64,000 nucleotides of DNA from Apiotrichum sp. Y4204 (GCA_025531455.1 JAMYHL010000072.1:124001-188000); one strand, 5' to 3'; positions 1 through 12,560 are shown, counted from the stretch's first letter. The notes: a model not told the origin generated them from the letters alone. A program made the numbers and translations.

Positions 1-3000
1 TGCCGAGACGAGGTATCACACGGCGGGATGAGTGAAGGAGGGGAGGTGAAACGGGTACTACGGTCTTTGATCACTGCTCTACTAGTTCCCAAGCTCTACG
101 TGAGGAGATGATTTAATGCTTGGTGGTGGCAAGTGGCAAAGACGAGGTGGGAGTGGCTATGAATCTCGACGCCCGATGATCTCGGGAAGCAGCGAGGACA
201 GCTGTGCGGGATGGCTACGGGCTATGATGGGGCTGTTGCCACTGCCTAGGGAGTACAAGGGGGACAAAGCTCAAGGCTGCAGCTGCTATGGGAGGGATGG
301 ACGGAGATGGGAGATGCGGGGGAGGAGGATGGGGATGTGCGGGATGTGTAGACTGGTGGACTCTCTGCGAGATCGAGCGGACCAAAGGTGTGGATCGTAT
401 GGACGAACGCGTACGAACGGGTGTGGCGGCTCGTGGCAGAGTCGCTTCGTCACAGCTCACAACCCAGCCTAGCCTGATCCTGTTGCCGTGCTGTACGCTC
501 AAAGCAGTCTCTCATACGCTCCTCCCCAGGCTCTTTCTGCATTCCAGCGATACATCTCTGCACACATTCTCTACGCTTTGATAGGGATTGCATTGCGTTG
601 CTCGTAATATACGAAGCCAGTGTGTGGCCGCTTGAGGTACCTGTGTGTATGAATCGCCCCCGATTTCCACACACACAGACACGGACGGGTCCCTTCCCTG
701 GTGGTGCCACATTGCCTCACTGCCTCCCCCGTCGGCGTTCTGTTTCCCCGAGGGCACCCAAGGCCAAGCCATTCATGTTCTGTACCAACAAAGAATTAGA
801 CTACGGGCTATGCACTGCTAGTTCGAGCGCGTTCTATGCATGGCATGGCGTGTGGCAGATCTAGAGCGTGCGCGAAGGAACGTGTATCGCACATAGCGCA
901 GAACAGAGAGTATACTTTGTAGGCTGAGCGTTGAGGACATCCGAGGCCGTCGGGGGGATCGCAGGATCGCAGGATTGCAGGTCCGTGCTAGATCGCCGCA
1001 GCGTTGCCATCTCCAATGCCTGCCGCGCTGCAGCGCGTAGCGCGCTGTTGGTCCAGCGCGTGGCGCTGAGCGGTGGCTGTGTCATCAGAACACGGTGTTG
1101 TTGCGCGCTTGAGTCGCGAGTCGCGAGTCGTTGGCACTCCTCGTGGCAGATGGAAGTGAGCTCATTTAGATGAGCTCTCGCTCTCCGAGACCTGGCTGCC
1201 ACTCGCTCCCAGGTTGCATGACTCGGATGCCTCACAGACTATAGTCGGACAAGGACGCACGACGCAGTTGCAGAATCTGGGTGTGCCCGTTGCCACGCCA
1301 AACACTCTTCCAGATATCCAGATCCCACAGTGACCACCCTCATGATACGGCCTGAGGGTTGCAGGAATGAACATACGGTACACGCCTCACGGTATCACCA
1401 TCTCCAGAACACCATCACCACAAACAAGCCCGGTTCGCGCATTCGCACCTGCGACGCGGCACCGCGACAACAGGCATCGTGCCGCGCGGAACGCACCAAG
1501 CCCGCCGGTCCCGGGATCCCTCCAATCGCTCGTTTCTGTCTCCGCTCTCGACTACACACCATACATCCCACTCCTCAACCCCAAACAACCCATAAAACAT
1601 CAAACATGTAGAATATAGAGAATAAAATCAGATGTGTGCCCCTCTTCGACCTACCCCCCCACGCAGGAAGAAGGGGCAGGAGATACGTGAGCTGTGCGCG
1701 GCGTTCGACCGCCCAGGGGCGGGTCCGCCGGCGCTAGCTCTGCCTCGGGTGAGGAAAGCCGCGACATAGCGTGTGTTTGTGTCGCTGCTGCTCGGAGAGG
1801 CTGAGGAAAGGGGGCAAAGTGGTGAGCTGCGCGGGTTATATGGCGAGCAGCGGGGTGGCAGGGGTGCGAGGCGGTGGCGCGGTGGTACGCGCTGGGCGGT
1901 CGCGGTGCGAGAACGGAAAAGAGCTGGGAAATATTTCTTATTTACTCCTACTCCCCGGGATTACGGCAATTCCCCCGAGGTGCGAGACGTGGCTGTGCCA
2001 CAGTGTCTTATCGTTCCAGGCACGATCATTATCTGAGATTGTGCGCATCGCGAGCTGATATTAACTGATACATGATACAGTTTGGTTAGAACATGGCATG
2101 TCATGGTAGACGGTGGATGATCATACAGATGGGGTCCCGGGATGTAGACGAACTCACAACAATGTTCATGTCCTAGATATCGTACCCTCCTGACTGTGCC
2201 ATTCGGGGGTATCAAAAGCCCTCCGTGCTGGGCAGCGAGCGAGCAAAGGCATGGCTCGAGTGCATACTGACGACGAAACAGATTCTGATATAGAGTAAGC
2301 GGCACACGTGCAGAGTACCAAAGTGCCGAGGTCTCCATTATTCAGGAGAAAGAGAACAGCACTGCCCGTGATTACGGCGGAGCGACCTGACTGTGTGGTC
2401 GCTAGCTCATGTCCCGTCCTGCCTCCGAGGGCAGATGGAATAATGCGCCGAAGAGAGCCAACGCAGAGCACACGAGGAACAGCTCTCTAGTGGGTATGCT
2501 GACGCGAGAGAAACTTTCTGCTAAGGCGGATGGTTTGATCTCATCTTCTTTTGCCAGAGCTCTCGATATCCACAAAGGCAAGCCGTGGCCCATTCTCGCC
2601 TACCACTCATAAGCTGCAGCCCACGACGCGACTCGGTGTCACCTGCATTCCCCAACCGTTCTAAATACTGCACTCGGTCGGAAGCTTTTCCGCCCCTCCG
2701 TGGTACAGCGGGCAATCCAATGTTCATCTACAGTACCGTGACGATGGAGGCGCGATCTCCATCCTGCCCCGCGCTTCTTCAATAGTGGAGGTGCCCGAGG
2801 GGTGTGATGTTCAGGATGACCGAGACGCGTCAAAGAAGAGAAAGCGAACGAAAGGAGACCTGAAACACAGGGCTATCTCTCCGTTGCGGCTTGTGCCTTT
2901 CCTGCTTCTCCTGCCTCTCCTGCCTCTCCTTCTCTCCTTCTCTCGCCTCTTCCCATCACCCTCCCCCGTCTTCTCATCATCGATCGTTGTTTATGCTTGA

Positions 3001-3259
3001 TGGGCTGCGCGTCACTGAGCGCCAACCAGGGGCAGAGCGAGACGGGGGCAACCGGACAGGCCGCATCAGTAGGCTCCGCGGGCGGGGACAGTTGTGGGGC
3101 TTTATGTCAGATTGCACACCGTGGCGCGGCAAGTCTTTTCCCATATCTGACACCTCCAACCTGCTCTCCCGCGCACATTCAGTAACACGAAGCTCCCAGC
3201 GCCGCCCCCTTGTATCATATGAGCTGCATGCGAGTGGTAGATCTGGAGGAAAGAAGGGC
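1..3259. other. Region without a recognisable gene
   Basis: Only short open frames occur, on both strands, with composition typical of non-coding DNA and no family motif, so no gene is called. Visible structure is limited to short direct repeats: three near copies of GATCGCAG around 956-978, GAGTCGC repeated at 1111-1130, a GC-rich partly palindromic stretch at 1022-1070, and a pyrimidine-rich CTCCTGC-type tract at 2897-2960. The right end is the 3' flank of the uS9m gene. Confidence 0.6.
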
Positions 3260-4418
3260 TTAACGCTTGACCCAGGTGCGCTGTGGGTGTCAGTGAGTGA
3301 TCTCGGGTTGTATTGGTGGAGACAAGGAGTACTCGTAGAGCACACAACTCCGACCCACACTCCAACCACACTCCATCTATACTCACTCCCTTGCGAGCCT
3401 TGACGAGGTTAGTGTGCTTACGCTCGACCTGGCGAGCGTCGCGCTTGAGCGCATTGTCGTTAATCAGGGTCGGCACGACATCCTTGCGGACGTGGGCGAG
3501 GGCACGGGCAATGCCGAGCGCAACGGCGCCGCTCTGGCCCGTCGAGCCGCCCCCGCGCACAAGTGCAAAGACGTTGAACGCGCCAAGGAGACCAGTCACG
3601 CGGAGCGGGCGGAGGAGAACCTCGCGGTCAAACGTGCGCTGGAAGTGCTGCGGGAGTGGGAGGTGGTTGATGAGGATCTCGCCCTGCGGAGTCGCGACGG
3701 GCTTCGGCTCTGCCGCGGCAGCCTCACCCTCAGCGTCGGTGGCCTCGGGGGTTGCCTCGGCCTCTGTCGCGGGCTTGAAGAGGTCGCGCGCCTGCGCGGT
3801 AGGCACGAGCCAGACACGGGCCGAGGACGCCTTCCTGCGGCCGATGGCGAACGCGCGGCCAAACTCGTCGATTCCCGCACCCTCCTGCTGGCTGCGCTTG
3901 CGGGCCTCTTCGCGCGCAACGGCGGCAGCGACACGCTCCGAGTGCTGGAACGGCTCGATCGCAGCCTGGACCTTCTCAACAAGGTCGTAGTTGCCCGAGA
4001 GGTTGGCGACGCCTGAAATGGAGTTGAGCTTGTTGAGGAGCACAATGAGCGAGCGGTAATCTCCCTTTGCGCGCATCGGGAGCTGCTTGACGACCAGGTC
4101 CTCGTACGACTTCCACGACGTCGGGGGCGGCGTGAGCGTCGGCAGCTCGGCGGGCAGCGGCCACACGTACGCCTTGCGCAGCGCCTCCTGTACCTCGAGA
4201 AGCGTCTTCTCCAGCCCGGCCATCGCGTCTCCCCACTCGGGCTTGCCGGTAAAGTGGCTCGGGGACGCAGGGCGGGGCGGGCGCTGGATCTCGTCAAACC
4301 GCGTGTCGCCCCGGCGTCCGGGGTTGTACGTCGATGCGCAGCGCGAGCTCGAGGCGGCCACAGTCCGGAACGACGAGACAGCCGCGCGCAGCGCGCGCGT
4401 GCTGCTTGCTGCGTACAT
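3260..4418 (-). CDS. MRPS9: Mitochondrial small-subunit ribosomal protein uS9m (MrpS9)
   Basis: Structural protein of the mitochondrial 30S-type subunit; its C-terminal tail reaches the P site in the S9 family. Two exons (4418-3387 and 3280-3260) encode 350 residues. The S9 core is clear: GRRKASSARVWLVP, then GQSGAVALGIARAL, then LKRDARQVERKH. The last exon is only 21 bases and supplies the tail RTWVKR-stop, joining after ARKG to give the conserved ARKxxxWVKR end; this is strong evidence for the intron. The chosen ATG starts an Arg/Ser/Ala-rich, acid-free stretch of about 30 residues that looks like a mitochondrial presequence; an upstream in-frame extension exists but is not needed. Shares a 398-bp divergent intergenic region with BOL2. 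Confidence 0.93.
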
Positions 4419-4816
4419 GGTCGGGGGTGTGGGGAGAGTGGAGGGTGGTGTGGAGGGGGTAATGTGCCGTCGAGCTCGACGACTTTTGCGCGCCTCGATG
4501 CAGTGGATGTCCCTTTCCGACTTTTGGCGACCAACCGACAAGTTGAGAGCTGAATGAAGAGCGGAGGCAAATTGCCACATGGCTAACATCGTCTACTTAC
4601 ACGTCATTTTGACCTTCTCCGGTATTGCTTATCAATTCCCAGTGTCCCACTCGCTGGTGAGTCATCTTGGCCCCTTTGATCATCTCCTTTGGGTTTATCA
4701 GATACGAAAGCCCGCCACCATCCTACATGCATCCCTGTCGTCTCGTCTCCGTTCCTCTCCCCAATCTCCCAACCCAATTCTCAAAGCTCACCCGCGCACT
4801 CAGACTTCCTGCCGCC
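4419..4816. other. Divergent promoter region between MRPS9 and BOL2
   Basis: This 398-bp non-coding stretch separates two divergently transcribed start codons, so it probably holds both promoters. The BOL2 side is pyrimidine-rich. No TATA box or known operator stands out. Confidence 0.5.
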
Positions 4817-5216
4817 ATGGACCCCATCGACGCCCGCATCGAGGCCAAGCTGCGCGCAAATATCGAGGTGCAGCATCTCGTGCGTTAAGAGTTCTGCACC
4901 CGGTGTGTTGACATTTTCCACAGGAGATCACCGACACGTCTGGAAACTGCGGGTCGTCGTTCGCGCTCGTTATCGTGTCCCCGAACTTTGCGAAGAAGAT
5001 GACCCTCGCACGGCATAAGATGAGTGAGTGGAAGCTGAGGGCCAGCTGCCAGTTTCAGGTAGACTACAGCTGGCCATTGGCATTGTAGCGTCACGCCCTC
5101 ACTAGCCCCCGCTGACCCCAGTCAACCAGATCCTCGCGGACGAGATTGCCCAGCTGCACGCATTCTCGCAGAAGACGCTCACTCCCGAGCAGTGGGCCAA
5201 GGAGCAGGGCAACTAG
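4817..5216 (+). CDS. BOL2: BolA-like protein, Bol2/Fra2 type
   Basis: Cytosolic BolA-family protein that, in yeast, binds a [2Fe-2S] cluster with monothiol glutaredoxins and signals iron status. Three exons (4817-4879, 4924-5023, 5122-5216) give 85 residues, the normal size for BOLA2. Visible hallmarks are EITDTSGNCGSSF near residues 22-34, the LARHKM helix, and NQILADEIAQLHAF followed by QKTLTPEQW. The Cys in NCGSS and the His in QLHAF correspond to the cluster-ligand positions of Fra2. There is no presequence, which favours the cytosolic member over mitochondrial Bol1/Bol3. The start ATG sits in GCCGCCATGG. Confidence 0.93.
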
Positions 5217-5887
5217 TCTGGAGCGACCGAGGCGCAAAGGTCGAGAGCAAGGCATGTTCCAGGATTCCGCGGTTTCCGTTATCGGAGATCCGAGCACCAC
5301 GACTATTATGGAAGCTGGAAGAAATGGAGACCGTGTGCGCAGTGTGCAGTGCCTAGTGCCTGCTCCTTGGGCACTGAGTCATGCGCCCATTGTCCACGAG
5401 GCGTCGTGTAGCTGTCTACCAGAGGATACACGGATACAGTACCTGCAATCTACTGTATTGTCCCGTGTTGTATCATTCTTCTTCACCGGGCACTTAGCCT
5501 GCCCGCGCATGCATTGTGTATCTAATGCCTGTTTGCTTCATCCTGATCTTTCTCGCATATGTACAGTACATGTATGCATATCGCAACATCGCAACAGTCT
5601 CAGCGCCATCAACAACAGGCCGCAGGATGAAGTTGTTGACATCTGATTAGGACGGAAGCAAATGGTTCAAATCCGGGCAAAGAATCAGGATAGGATTAGT
5701 GATTAGGAATTTCACATTCCGCCGACACGAACGCGTCCATTCAAGTCCAGAAATCAAACACACAACAATAACAACAACAACAGCAACAACGACAATTATT
5801 TCACCATCACCAACCCCCCAACCCACCGACCCACCATCACAGCCTCGACCCCATCTTCCACCCCCCGCCTCCCTCATCCGCACCACG
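5217..5887 (+). other. Intergenic region upstream of DAD4
   Basis: No coding signal is seen. The distal part is the 3' flank of BOL2. A CAA-rich simple-sequence tract (about 5757-5800) lies in the likely 5' leader of DAD4. A GGTTCAAATCC string at 5664-5674 resembles a pol III B box but has no tRNA fold around it. Confidence 0.5.
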
Positions 5888-6314
5888 ATGGACCGCCTCC
5901 AGATGGAGAACCCGCACGAGGTGGAGCAGAACGTCCTCCTCGAGCGCATCATAAAGAATGCCGTGAGTCCGTAGCTGGTACGACATCTGTAGCTGCTGAC
6001 GACAGGATAAATGTAACGAGGCGGTCATCGAGCTGAACCACTGCTTCAAGGTGGGTCTTTGGTGGTGATGACTGGCGTTGCAGATAGGTGTTCCCTCTCA
6101 TACGTACCCGTTTTCTCCGAGCTTGGCGACACCGTCATCGCGACCATTCTGCCCCGCTCTGCGCTTTTCTTCCTCCTGCCCTCCTCCTACTCACATACAG
6201 GAATTTACCCAGGCCAACCGCTCGATCAAGGTTGCGTCCCAGCTGTTTGACAACTACGCGAACGTGACTGCAAACTACATGAAGAATACAAAGATGATGC
6301 CTGATCCGAAGTAA
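5888..6314 (+). CDS. DAD4: DASH complex subunit Dad4
   Basis: Small subunit of the fungal DASH/Dam1 ring that couples kinetochores to microtubules. Three exons (5888-5962, 6006-6050, 6201-6314) encode 77 residues. The family signature MENPHE is present from residue 6, followed by LLERIIKNADKCNEAVIELN and, near the C-terminus, QLFDNYANVTANYM. Two in-frame ATGs occur: 5888 and 5903. The family normally starts at MENPHE, so 5903 (72 residues) may be the true initiator and five extra residues may be an annotation artefact. Converges on the epimerase gene with 161 bp between stops. Confidence 0.92.
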
Positions 6315-6475
6315 TGCCCGGCGGCCATCGGCCCGGGGAGCGTCAGCGCAGACGTAGACATTGGGCGTAGAGTTTGGATACCCGGCAGCTTGTACTCTAT
6401 ACATGTACTCCTATAACGACTTGACTACGTCGCGCTTCATGCGCTCCACTGCCCCTTCAACTCCAACCGGCACGA

Positions 6476-7731
6476 TTACTGCACGGTATCAAACACATAC
6501 TCGGACACGCTGACCTGCGGGCCCGTCGCGGACGAGTAGACCTGGTCCTGGCCCCACTCGGGGTGGTTGATGCCGTCAATCCTGTGTGTCAGTGGAGAAC
6601 GATTAGCGGCGGCCACCCTCCAACCTGCACAGCTACCTCTACCTCACTCACCATCCCTGGGGCTCGACCGCCATCGCGCCGTACGCGTGCAGGGGCCCGA
6701 CCTGGCTCTGGATGCTGCCGTCGAACGCAATGCCATTGTAGATCTGGAGTGCGGGCTGGTTAGTGTGCACGGCCATGCGGATGCCAGTGGCAGGCGAGGA
6801 GCAGATGAGCTTTGTGCCGCCGGCAGTGCGTGACTCTGGGGCCTGGGGGTCGGCGAAGATGAAGCAGTTGTCGATCCCGGCCGAGCCCCTACCCGCGAGA
6901 TCCTTGGCCGCCTGTGAGCGGCTGATCTGGTCCGGAGAGGTGTAGTTCAGGGGATGGTCTGCCGACATGGTCACGATCTCGCCCGTCGGAAGCAGGATGT
7001 CGTCCCCGGCCACGTAGCGCGTCGCGGAGGGAAGATGCAGCGTGTCGTCCAGCACCGTGTCCGCCACTGTGCTTCCCAGCCGGAAGAAAGTGTGCGTCGT
7101 GAGCAGCAAGGGCGTGGGGGCGTCGAGCGCCTGCGCGACGAGCACGGTGGTGAGCTTGCCCTCGCTGACAGTATACGTTGCGTGCACGAGCTGGAGTGAG
7201 TGAGGGCAGTGGAGACCGACGGGAACTCACCACATTGCCCGGGAAGCCCTCAAAGCCCTCGTCGAGCAGGCTGAAGGTGATGCTCGTCTCGCTGGCCTTC
7301 ACCACCGTCCAGTCACGCTGTCATCAGTATTCTCCATGCAAACTGATGAGCCGCAGACCCCCGACTCACCGCATCATAGCCCCGTGCGCCGCCGTGCAGC
7401 GAATTCCGCCCATCGTGCTCGTTACAAGTCACCTGGTGCTCCTTGCCATCAATGGTAAACTTGCCGCCGGCGATGCGGTTCGCGTACCGTCTTCCATTAG
7501 TTATCAGAGAAGAACCAGTACTCACCCGACAACGCAGCCAAAGTAGGTCGGACTCTTCTCGCGCTTGTACGCTGCCACATCCGCGTGCCCGACGACAACC
7601 TCGCGCCACTCGCCGTCGCGGTCCGGCACCTGCAGCGAGGTGAGGCGCGCGCCGTACGGGATGAACGAGGCGCGGATGCGCGACGCGCAGAGGCGATATT
7701 CCGTGAGTGCGGGGTCGGTGGGGACCGACAT
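6476..7731 (-). CDS. Aldose 1-epimerase (galactose mutarotase)
   Basis: Interconverts alpha and beta anomers of hexoses, feeding the Leloir pathway. Five exons (7731-7526, 7490-7370, 7317-7231, 7190-6652, 6581-6476) give 352 residues, matching the family length of about 340-350. Motifs seen: GRYANRIAGGKF, NSLHGG, the catalytic-histidine block LLTTHTFFRL (the usual HxYFNL is degenerate after the His), GIDNCFIF, and AVEPQGW, whose Glu matches the catalytic base. The protein is stand-alone and not fused to a UDP-galactose epimerase as in some yeasts. Three ATTCCCGTT repeats lie about 100-160 bp upstream of its start. Confidence 0.92.
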
Positions 7732-9046
7732 GCTGGTAGGTTGGGATGTGGGGAAATGCATCGGGGCTGGGGTTGGGGCTGGCGGCGTTTATATCCCAGC
7801 GTGAGATGAGAGACAGATGGATGTCTTGGCTGTAAAATTCCCGTTCGCAGAGTCCAAGATTCCCGTTTGCAATGATGACATTCCCGTTTCTGCCAGTTAG
7901 TGTGTCTCACTGCTGCTGTGGTAGTTGGGCGGTAGTCGCCGGAATCTGGGGCGGGCCGATAGGCGGGAAAAGTGTTGATTGCCGGCACAGTCGGCGAATT
8001 CTCGGCACATTCTGCATCGTCCGTCCTCTGGCTGTAACGTCCATCGTCGCCCCAACAGCCAGCACAATGCATTCTGGCCGGATTGATGGTGAGATGAACA
8101 AGATGAATGCCAGCTTTATCTAAAGATTTGCCTTGTAGGGCATCTACTCTCGTTGATATGGGTAACTTGTCTTGTCTGGTCCACGACGCGTCCTGGATGA
8201 ATGTGCCAGCCCAGTTCGAAATCAACTCTGGTACTCTGGCAGGGGTGCAAGAAACAGAGTAAGAAACCTAGCTTTCGTACAAAAAAAAGTCGGCAGCAAA
8301 GGCTGCCTCTTTACAGCTTTACTTGGGTTTGCATCTCTGAACATTGTGCCCAAATCAGTTCAACGCGGGATAACCCCGGTGCTACCTTGAGATACGCCAG
8401 ATGACAATGAGACATAACACGAGCATTGAGCGCCAGCTCGCCATTCTCTAGTAGCTCGGGATCAATGTATTGAGACAAACTTCTCCATCAAGTAAACGTT
8501 AGTCAAAGATGCCTCCTCCCATCACAACCGCCTTGCTCGCCACCACTTTGCCCGCGCTCGCTGTGTGGCGGGGCTGCCACCATGCCACCCCGCTCCCCAG
8601 GGTGACTCGAAAAAAGTCGGAGATCGCGCGAAAATCATTTTCTGAAATTTGCTTCCGTTCTCCACCCAGGGGACCTTGCTTGGCTGTGGCCGTTTTTTCG
8701 AGTCAGGTCGTCTGCTGCTCACTCGCTGCTCGCTGCTCACTGCTCACCACCATTCTCCACCTTGTCCCCATCTTTGGTCACGTTCTTGAGACTCTTTTGC
8801 TCTCACCACTTCTACCTCACTACCATCTTTCATTCCCCCCTTCCTTGCGCAGCACGAGCAGCCGTGCACGGCATCGCCATAACGACCCTCTCCCCGCCGT
8901 CCGCCCTCCGTCGCGGCGTGTTCCTCATCCCCCGTCCAGTCCGGTCCCCCGCGTCCCTCTCCCTCGCCCTCGCAAGCAGGAGACCGCTGCACGCGTCGAC
9001 CGCCACCCGCTTCTCCCCCTCCACTTCCCTCCGCCTCAAAACCACC
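7732..9046. other. Divergent intergenic region between the epimerase and LeuRS genes
   Basis: A 1.3-kb stretch with no convincing ATG-initiated gene. It contains three direct ATTCCCGTT copies near the epimerase start, a short perfect hairpin GGCAGC-AAAG-GCTGCC at 8292-8307 next to an A-run, and a CT-rich leader before the LeuRS ATG. From about 8762 the leader stays open in the LeuRS frame without an ATG. Confidence 0.55.
7837..7888. promoter_or_regulatory. Three phased ATTCCCGTT direct repeats
   Basis: Copies start at 7837, 7859 and 7880, that is 22 and 21 bp apart, about two helical turns. They lie roughly 105-160 bp upstream of the epimerase ATG, so in gene orientation the motif reads AACGGGAAT. 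The spacing on one DNA face suggests binding of several copies of one regulator; the regulator is unknown. Confidence 0.45.
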
Positions 9047-12000
9047 ATGGCTTCCACTTCCAAGGCTGACGCCGCGGCGGCGCAGCCCGTCGTCACTATG
9101 GAGAAGGTGCGATAACAAATGTCGGAGAGAAGGCGTGCTATCCGAGTGGGACACGCGCCAGAGTGCGAATGCGGAGCTGTGACTGCGGTAGAGTGCTCTC
9201 TGGAGATACACGCTGCTCACCTCATAATCTGCATTTTGCTCCTTTTGCTGTTCCCTCAGACTCCAGCTGACATAACAGACCGATAAGCGCGACTACCTCA
9301 TCAACCTCGAGAAGGCTGCCCAGTCTCAGTGGGCCGCCGACAAGAGCTTTGAGACCGAGCCCGCTCCCCTGCCCGAGGGTGTCTCGTCCTACTCGGATTT
9401 CTTCGCCAAGGGCCTTGACATGGAGAAGGTTCAGGAGGAGAACCCCAAGTGGTTCGGCACCTTCCCCTACGCGTACATGAACGGCTCACTCCACCTGGGT
9501 CACGCGTTCACCATCTCGAAGATCGAGTTCGCGGCCGGTTTCGAGCGCATGCGTGGAAAGCGCGTCCTGTTCCCCGTCGGCTACCACGCCACCGGTATGC
9601 CCATCAAGGCTGCTGCCGACAAGCTCATCCGTGAGATGGAGATGTTTGGCGAGGACTTTTCGGGCCACACCGTCGAGGCCGCTGAGGAGGAGCCCCCGAA
9701 GGGTGCTGCTACCGCCCCCGCGGCCAAGACCGACCCGGCAAGGGCCAAGAAGGGCAAGATCAACGCAAAGTCGACTGGTCTCCAGTACCAGTACCAGATC
9801 ATGGAGCTTGTCGGTGTTCCCCGCGACGAGATCAAGCAGTTTGCCGAGCCCCTCCACTGGCTCGAGTTCTTCCCCCCGATCGCCAAGGAGGACCTCACCA
9901 ACCTCGGTGCTCGTGTCGACTGGCGCAGGCAGTTCCTCACGACCCCGGCCAACCCTTACTACGACTCGTTTGTCCGCTGGCAGATGAACAAGCTCCACCA
10001 GCAGGGCCGCATCAAGTTCGGCGAGCGCTACACCATCTACTCGCCCAAGGACGGCCAGCCCTGCATGGACCACGACCGTCAGTCGGGTGAGGCCGTCAAC
10101 CCCCAGGAGTACACCGCTGTCAAGATGAAGGTTCTCGAGTGGGGTCCCGACGTCTCGGAGGAGGTTAAGAAGGCGTCCGAGGGTAAGACCGTGTACATGG
10201 TTGCCGCCACTCTCCGTCCCGAGACCATGTACGGTCAGACCAACTGCTTTGTCGGCACCAACCTCGACTACGGCCTCTTTGAGGCGTCGGACGACGAGCT
10301 CTACCTTATCACCGACCGCTCCGCCCGCAACATGTCGTTCCAGGGTACTTTCAAGCGCGACCGTGGTGTCTGCAACAAGGTCGCCTCCGTCAAGGGCGCC
10401 GAGGTCGTCGGCACCAAGGTCAATCCTCCCTTCGGTGTCGTCCCCGAGGTTTACGTCCTTCCCATGGAGGGTGTCCTTGCCACCAAGGGTACCGGTGTTG
10501 TCACCTCGGTTCCCTCCGACTCGCCCGACGACTACCGTACCCTCATGGACCTCCGCAAGAAGCCCGAGATGTACAAGATCAAGCCCGAGTGGGCAGCCGT
10601 CGACCCCATCCCGGTTCTTCGCACCCCCAAGTACGGCAACATGGCCGCCGAGACCCTCTGCACCCAGCTCAAGATCCAGTCGCAGCGTGACACCAAGCAG
10701 CTCGCCGAGGCCAAGGAGCTCACCTACAAGGAGGGCTTCTACAACGGTATCATGGAGGTCGGAGACTTCAAGGGCGAGTCGGTCCAGGACGCCAAGCCCA
10801 AGGTCCGTGACCAGATCATCAAGGCTGGTCTTGGTTTCCCGTACGCCGAGCCCGAGTCCGAGGTCATCTCGCGTTCCGCCGACGTCTGCGTTGTCGCCCT
10901 CGTCGACCAGTGGTACCTCGACTACGGAGAGACCGAGTGGCGCTCCATCGCCGAGAACCTCCTCTCGCGCATGAACACCTTTGTCCCCGAGACCCGCAAC
11001 AACTTTGAGGCTGTTCTCAACTGGCTCAACCAGTGGGCGTGCGCCCGTTCGTTTGGTCTCGGCTCCAAGCTCCCTTGGGACCAGCAGTTCCTCGTCGAGT
11101 CGCTCTCCGACTCGACCATCTACATGTCGTACTACACCGTCGCTCACCTTCTCCACGAGGACATGTGGGGCAAGACCGGCAAGCTCGGCATTACCCCCGA
11201 GGACATGACCGACGCCATGTGGGAGTACGTCCTTGTCAACGGCCCCTTCCCCGCCGACTCAAAGGTTCCCGAGGAGAAGGCCGCTCAGCTCAAGTACTCG
11301 TTCAACTACTTCTACCCCCTTGACATCCGTTCTTCGGGCAAGGACCTCATCCCCAACCATCTTACCTTCTGGATCTACAACCACGCCGCCATCTTCCCCG
11401 ACAAGCACTGGCCCCGTTCCGTCCGTTGCAACGGTCACCTCATGCTCAACGGCAAGAAGATGTCCAAGTCGACCGGAAACTTCCTCACCATGCGCGAGGC
11501 CACTCAGAAGTTTGGTGCCGACGCCGTCCGTCTCACCCTCGCCGACGCCGGTGACGACATCACCGACGCCAACTTTGAGGAGACTGTCGCCAACGCTGCC
11601 ATTCTCCGTCTCCACACCGCCTGCCTCTGGGCCGAGGAGATCAAGGCTTCCGCCCCCAACATGCGCACTGGCGAGCTCAACGAGTTTGACCGTCTCTTCC
11701 AGAACGAGGTCAACCGTCTCGTCGAGGCCGCCTACGTTGCCTTTGACAAGATGGAGTTCAAGGAGGCCCTCAAGCTTGGTCTCTACGACTTTGAGGCCGC
11801 CCGTAACTGGTACCGTTCCGTCTGCGCCGCCGAGTCTGGTGGCCCCGGCATGCACAAGGACCTCACCCTCGGCTGGATCCGCAACAACGCCCTCCTCCTT
11901 ACTCCCTTCACCCCCCACTTCTCCGAGTTCATCTACCGCGAGATCCTCGGCGAGAAGGGCTCCGTCCAGTCCGCTTCCTTCCCCAAGCCCACCGCCCCTG

Positions 12001-12560
12001 TCGACCCGGTTCTCGTCGAGCAGCTCGAGTACGTCAAGGATGTTGTCGACAATCTCCGTTCCGCCGAGGCCGTCCTCAACAAGCGCAAGGGCAAGCCTAA
12101 GGGCCCTGCTCCGGCTGCCTTTGACCCGTCCAAGCCCAAGGCTGCCCGCATCTACGTCTCGACCGAGTTCCCCGACTGGCAGAACCGTGTTGTCGACGTT
12201 GTCCAGTCGGCATGGGATGAGAAGACTGGTCTCGACGAGCCCAAGATGCGTCAGGCTCTCGCCGATGCCGGCCTCAACAAGGACAAGAAGGCCATGCCCT
12301 TCGTCCAGGTCTTCAAGAAGAAGCTCATAACTGTCGGTCAGCGCGCTTTCGGCCGCACCCTTCCCTTCTCGGAGCTTGACGCCATCAAGCTCATGATCCC
12401 CCACATCAAGAGCCAGCTCAAGTACCAGGAGGTCGACGTTGTGTCCGTTGCCGACGCCAAGGCCGCGATCGCCGCCAACGGCGAGGGCCAGGGCTGGAGC
12501 ACCGAGAAGGCCGAGGCCGCCGAGCCGGGAAGCCCTGCCGTCCTTTTCTGGAACCTCTAA
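9047..12560 (+). CDS. CDC60: Leucyl-tRNA synthetase, cytosolic type
   Basis: Class I synthetase charging tRNA-Leu in the cytosol. Two exons (9047-9106 and 9279-12560) give 1113 residues, close to yeast Cdc60. The HIGH-like motif HLGHA is near residue 92 and the second signature KKMSKS near residue 747, with the large editing domain between them. The ATG context ACCACCATGG is strong. The sequence is eukaryotic-cytosolic in layout rather than the shorter bacterial/mitochondrial form. In the leader, the same frame stays open for about 95 codons upstream, with no acidic residues and no ATG. Codon use is strongly biased to C-ending codons, as expected for a highly expressed gene. Confidence 0.96.

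Noticed and set aside
5664..5674. GGTTCAAATCC, a pol III B-box-like string
   Set aside because: The flanking bases cannot form a T stem and there is no acceptor, D arm or anticodon arm around it.
8509..9069. ATG-initiated frame overlapping the LeuRS leader and first exon
   Set aside because: It is in a different frame from LeuRS and its composition is that of a C/T-rich leader, not a protein.
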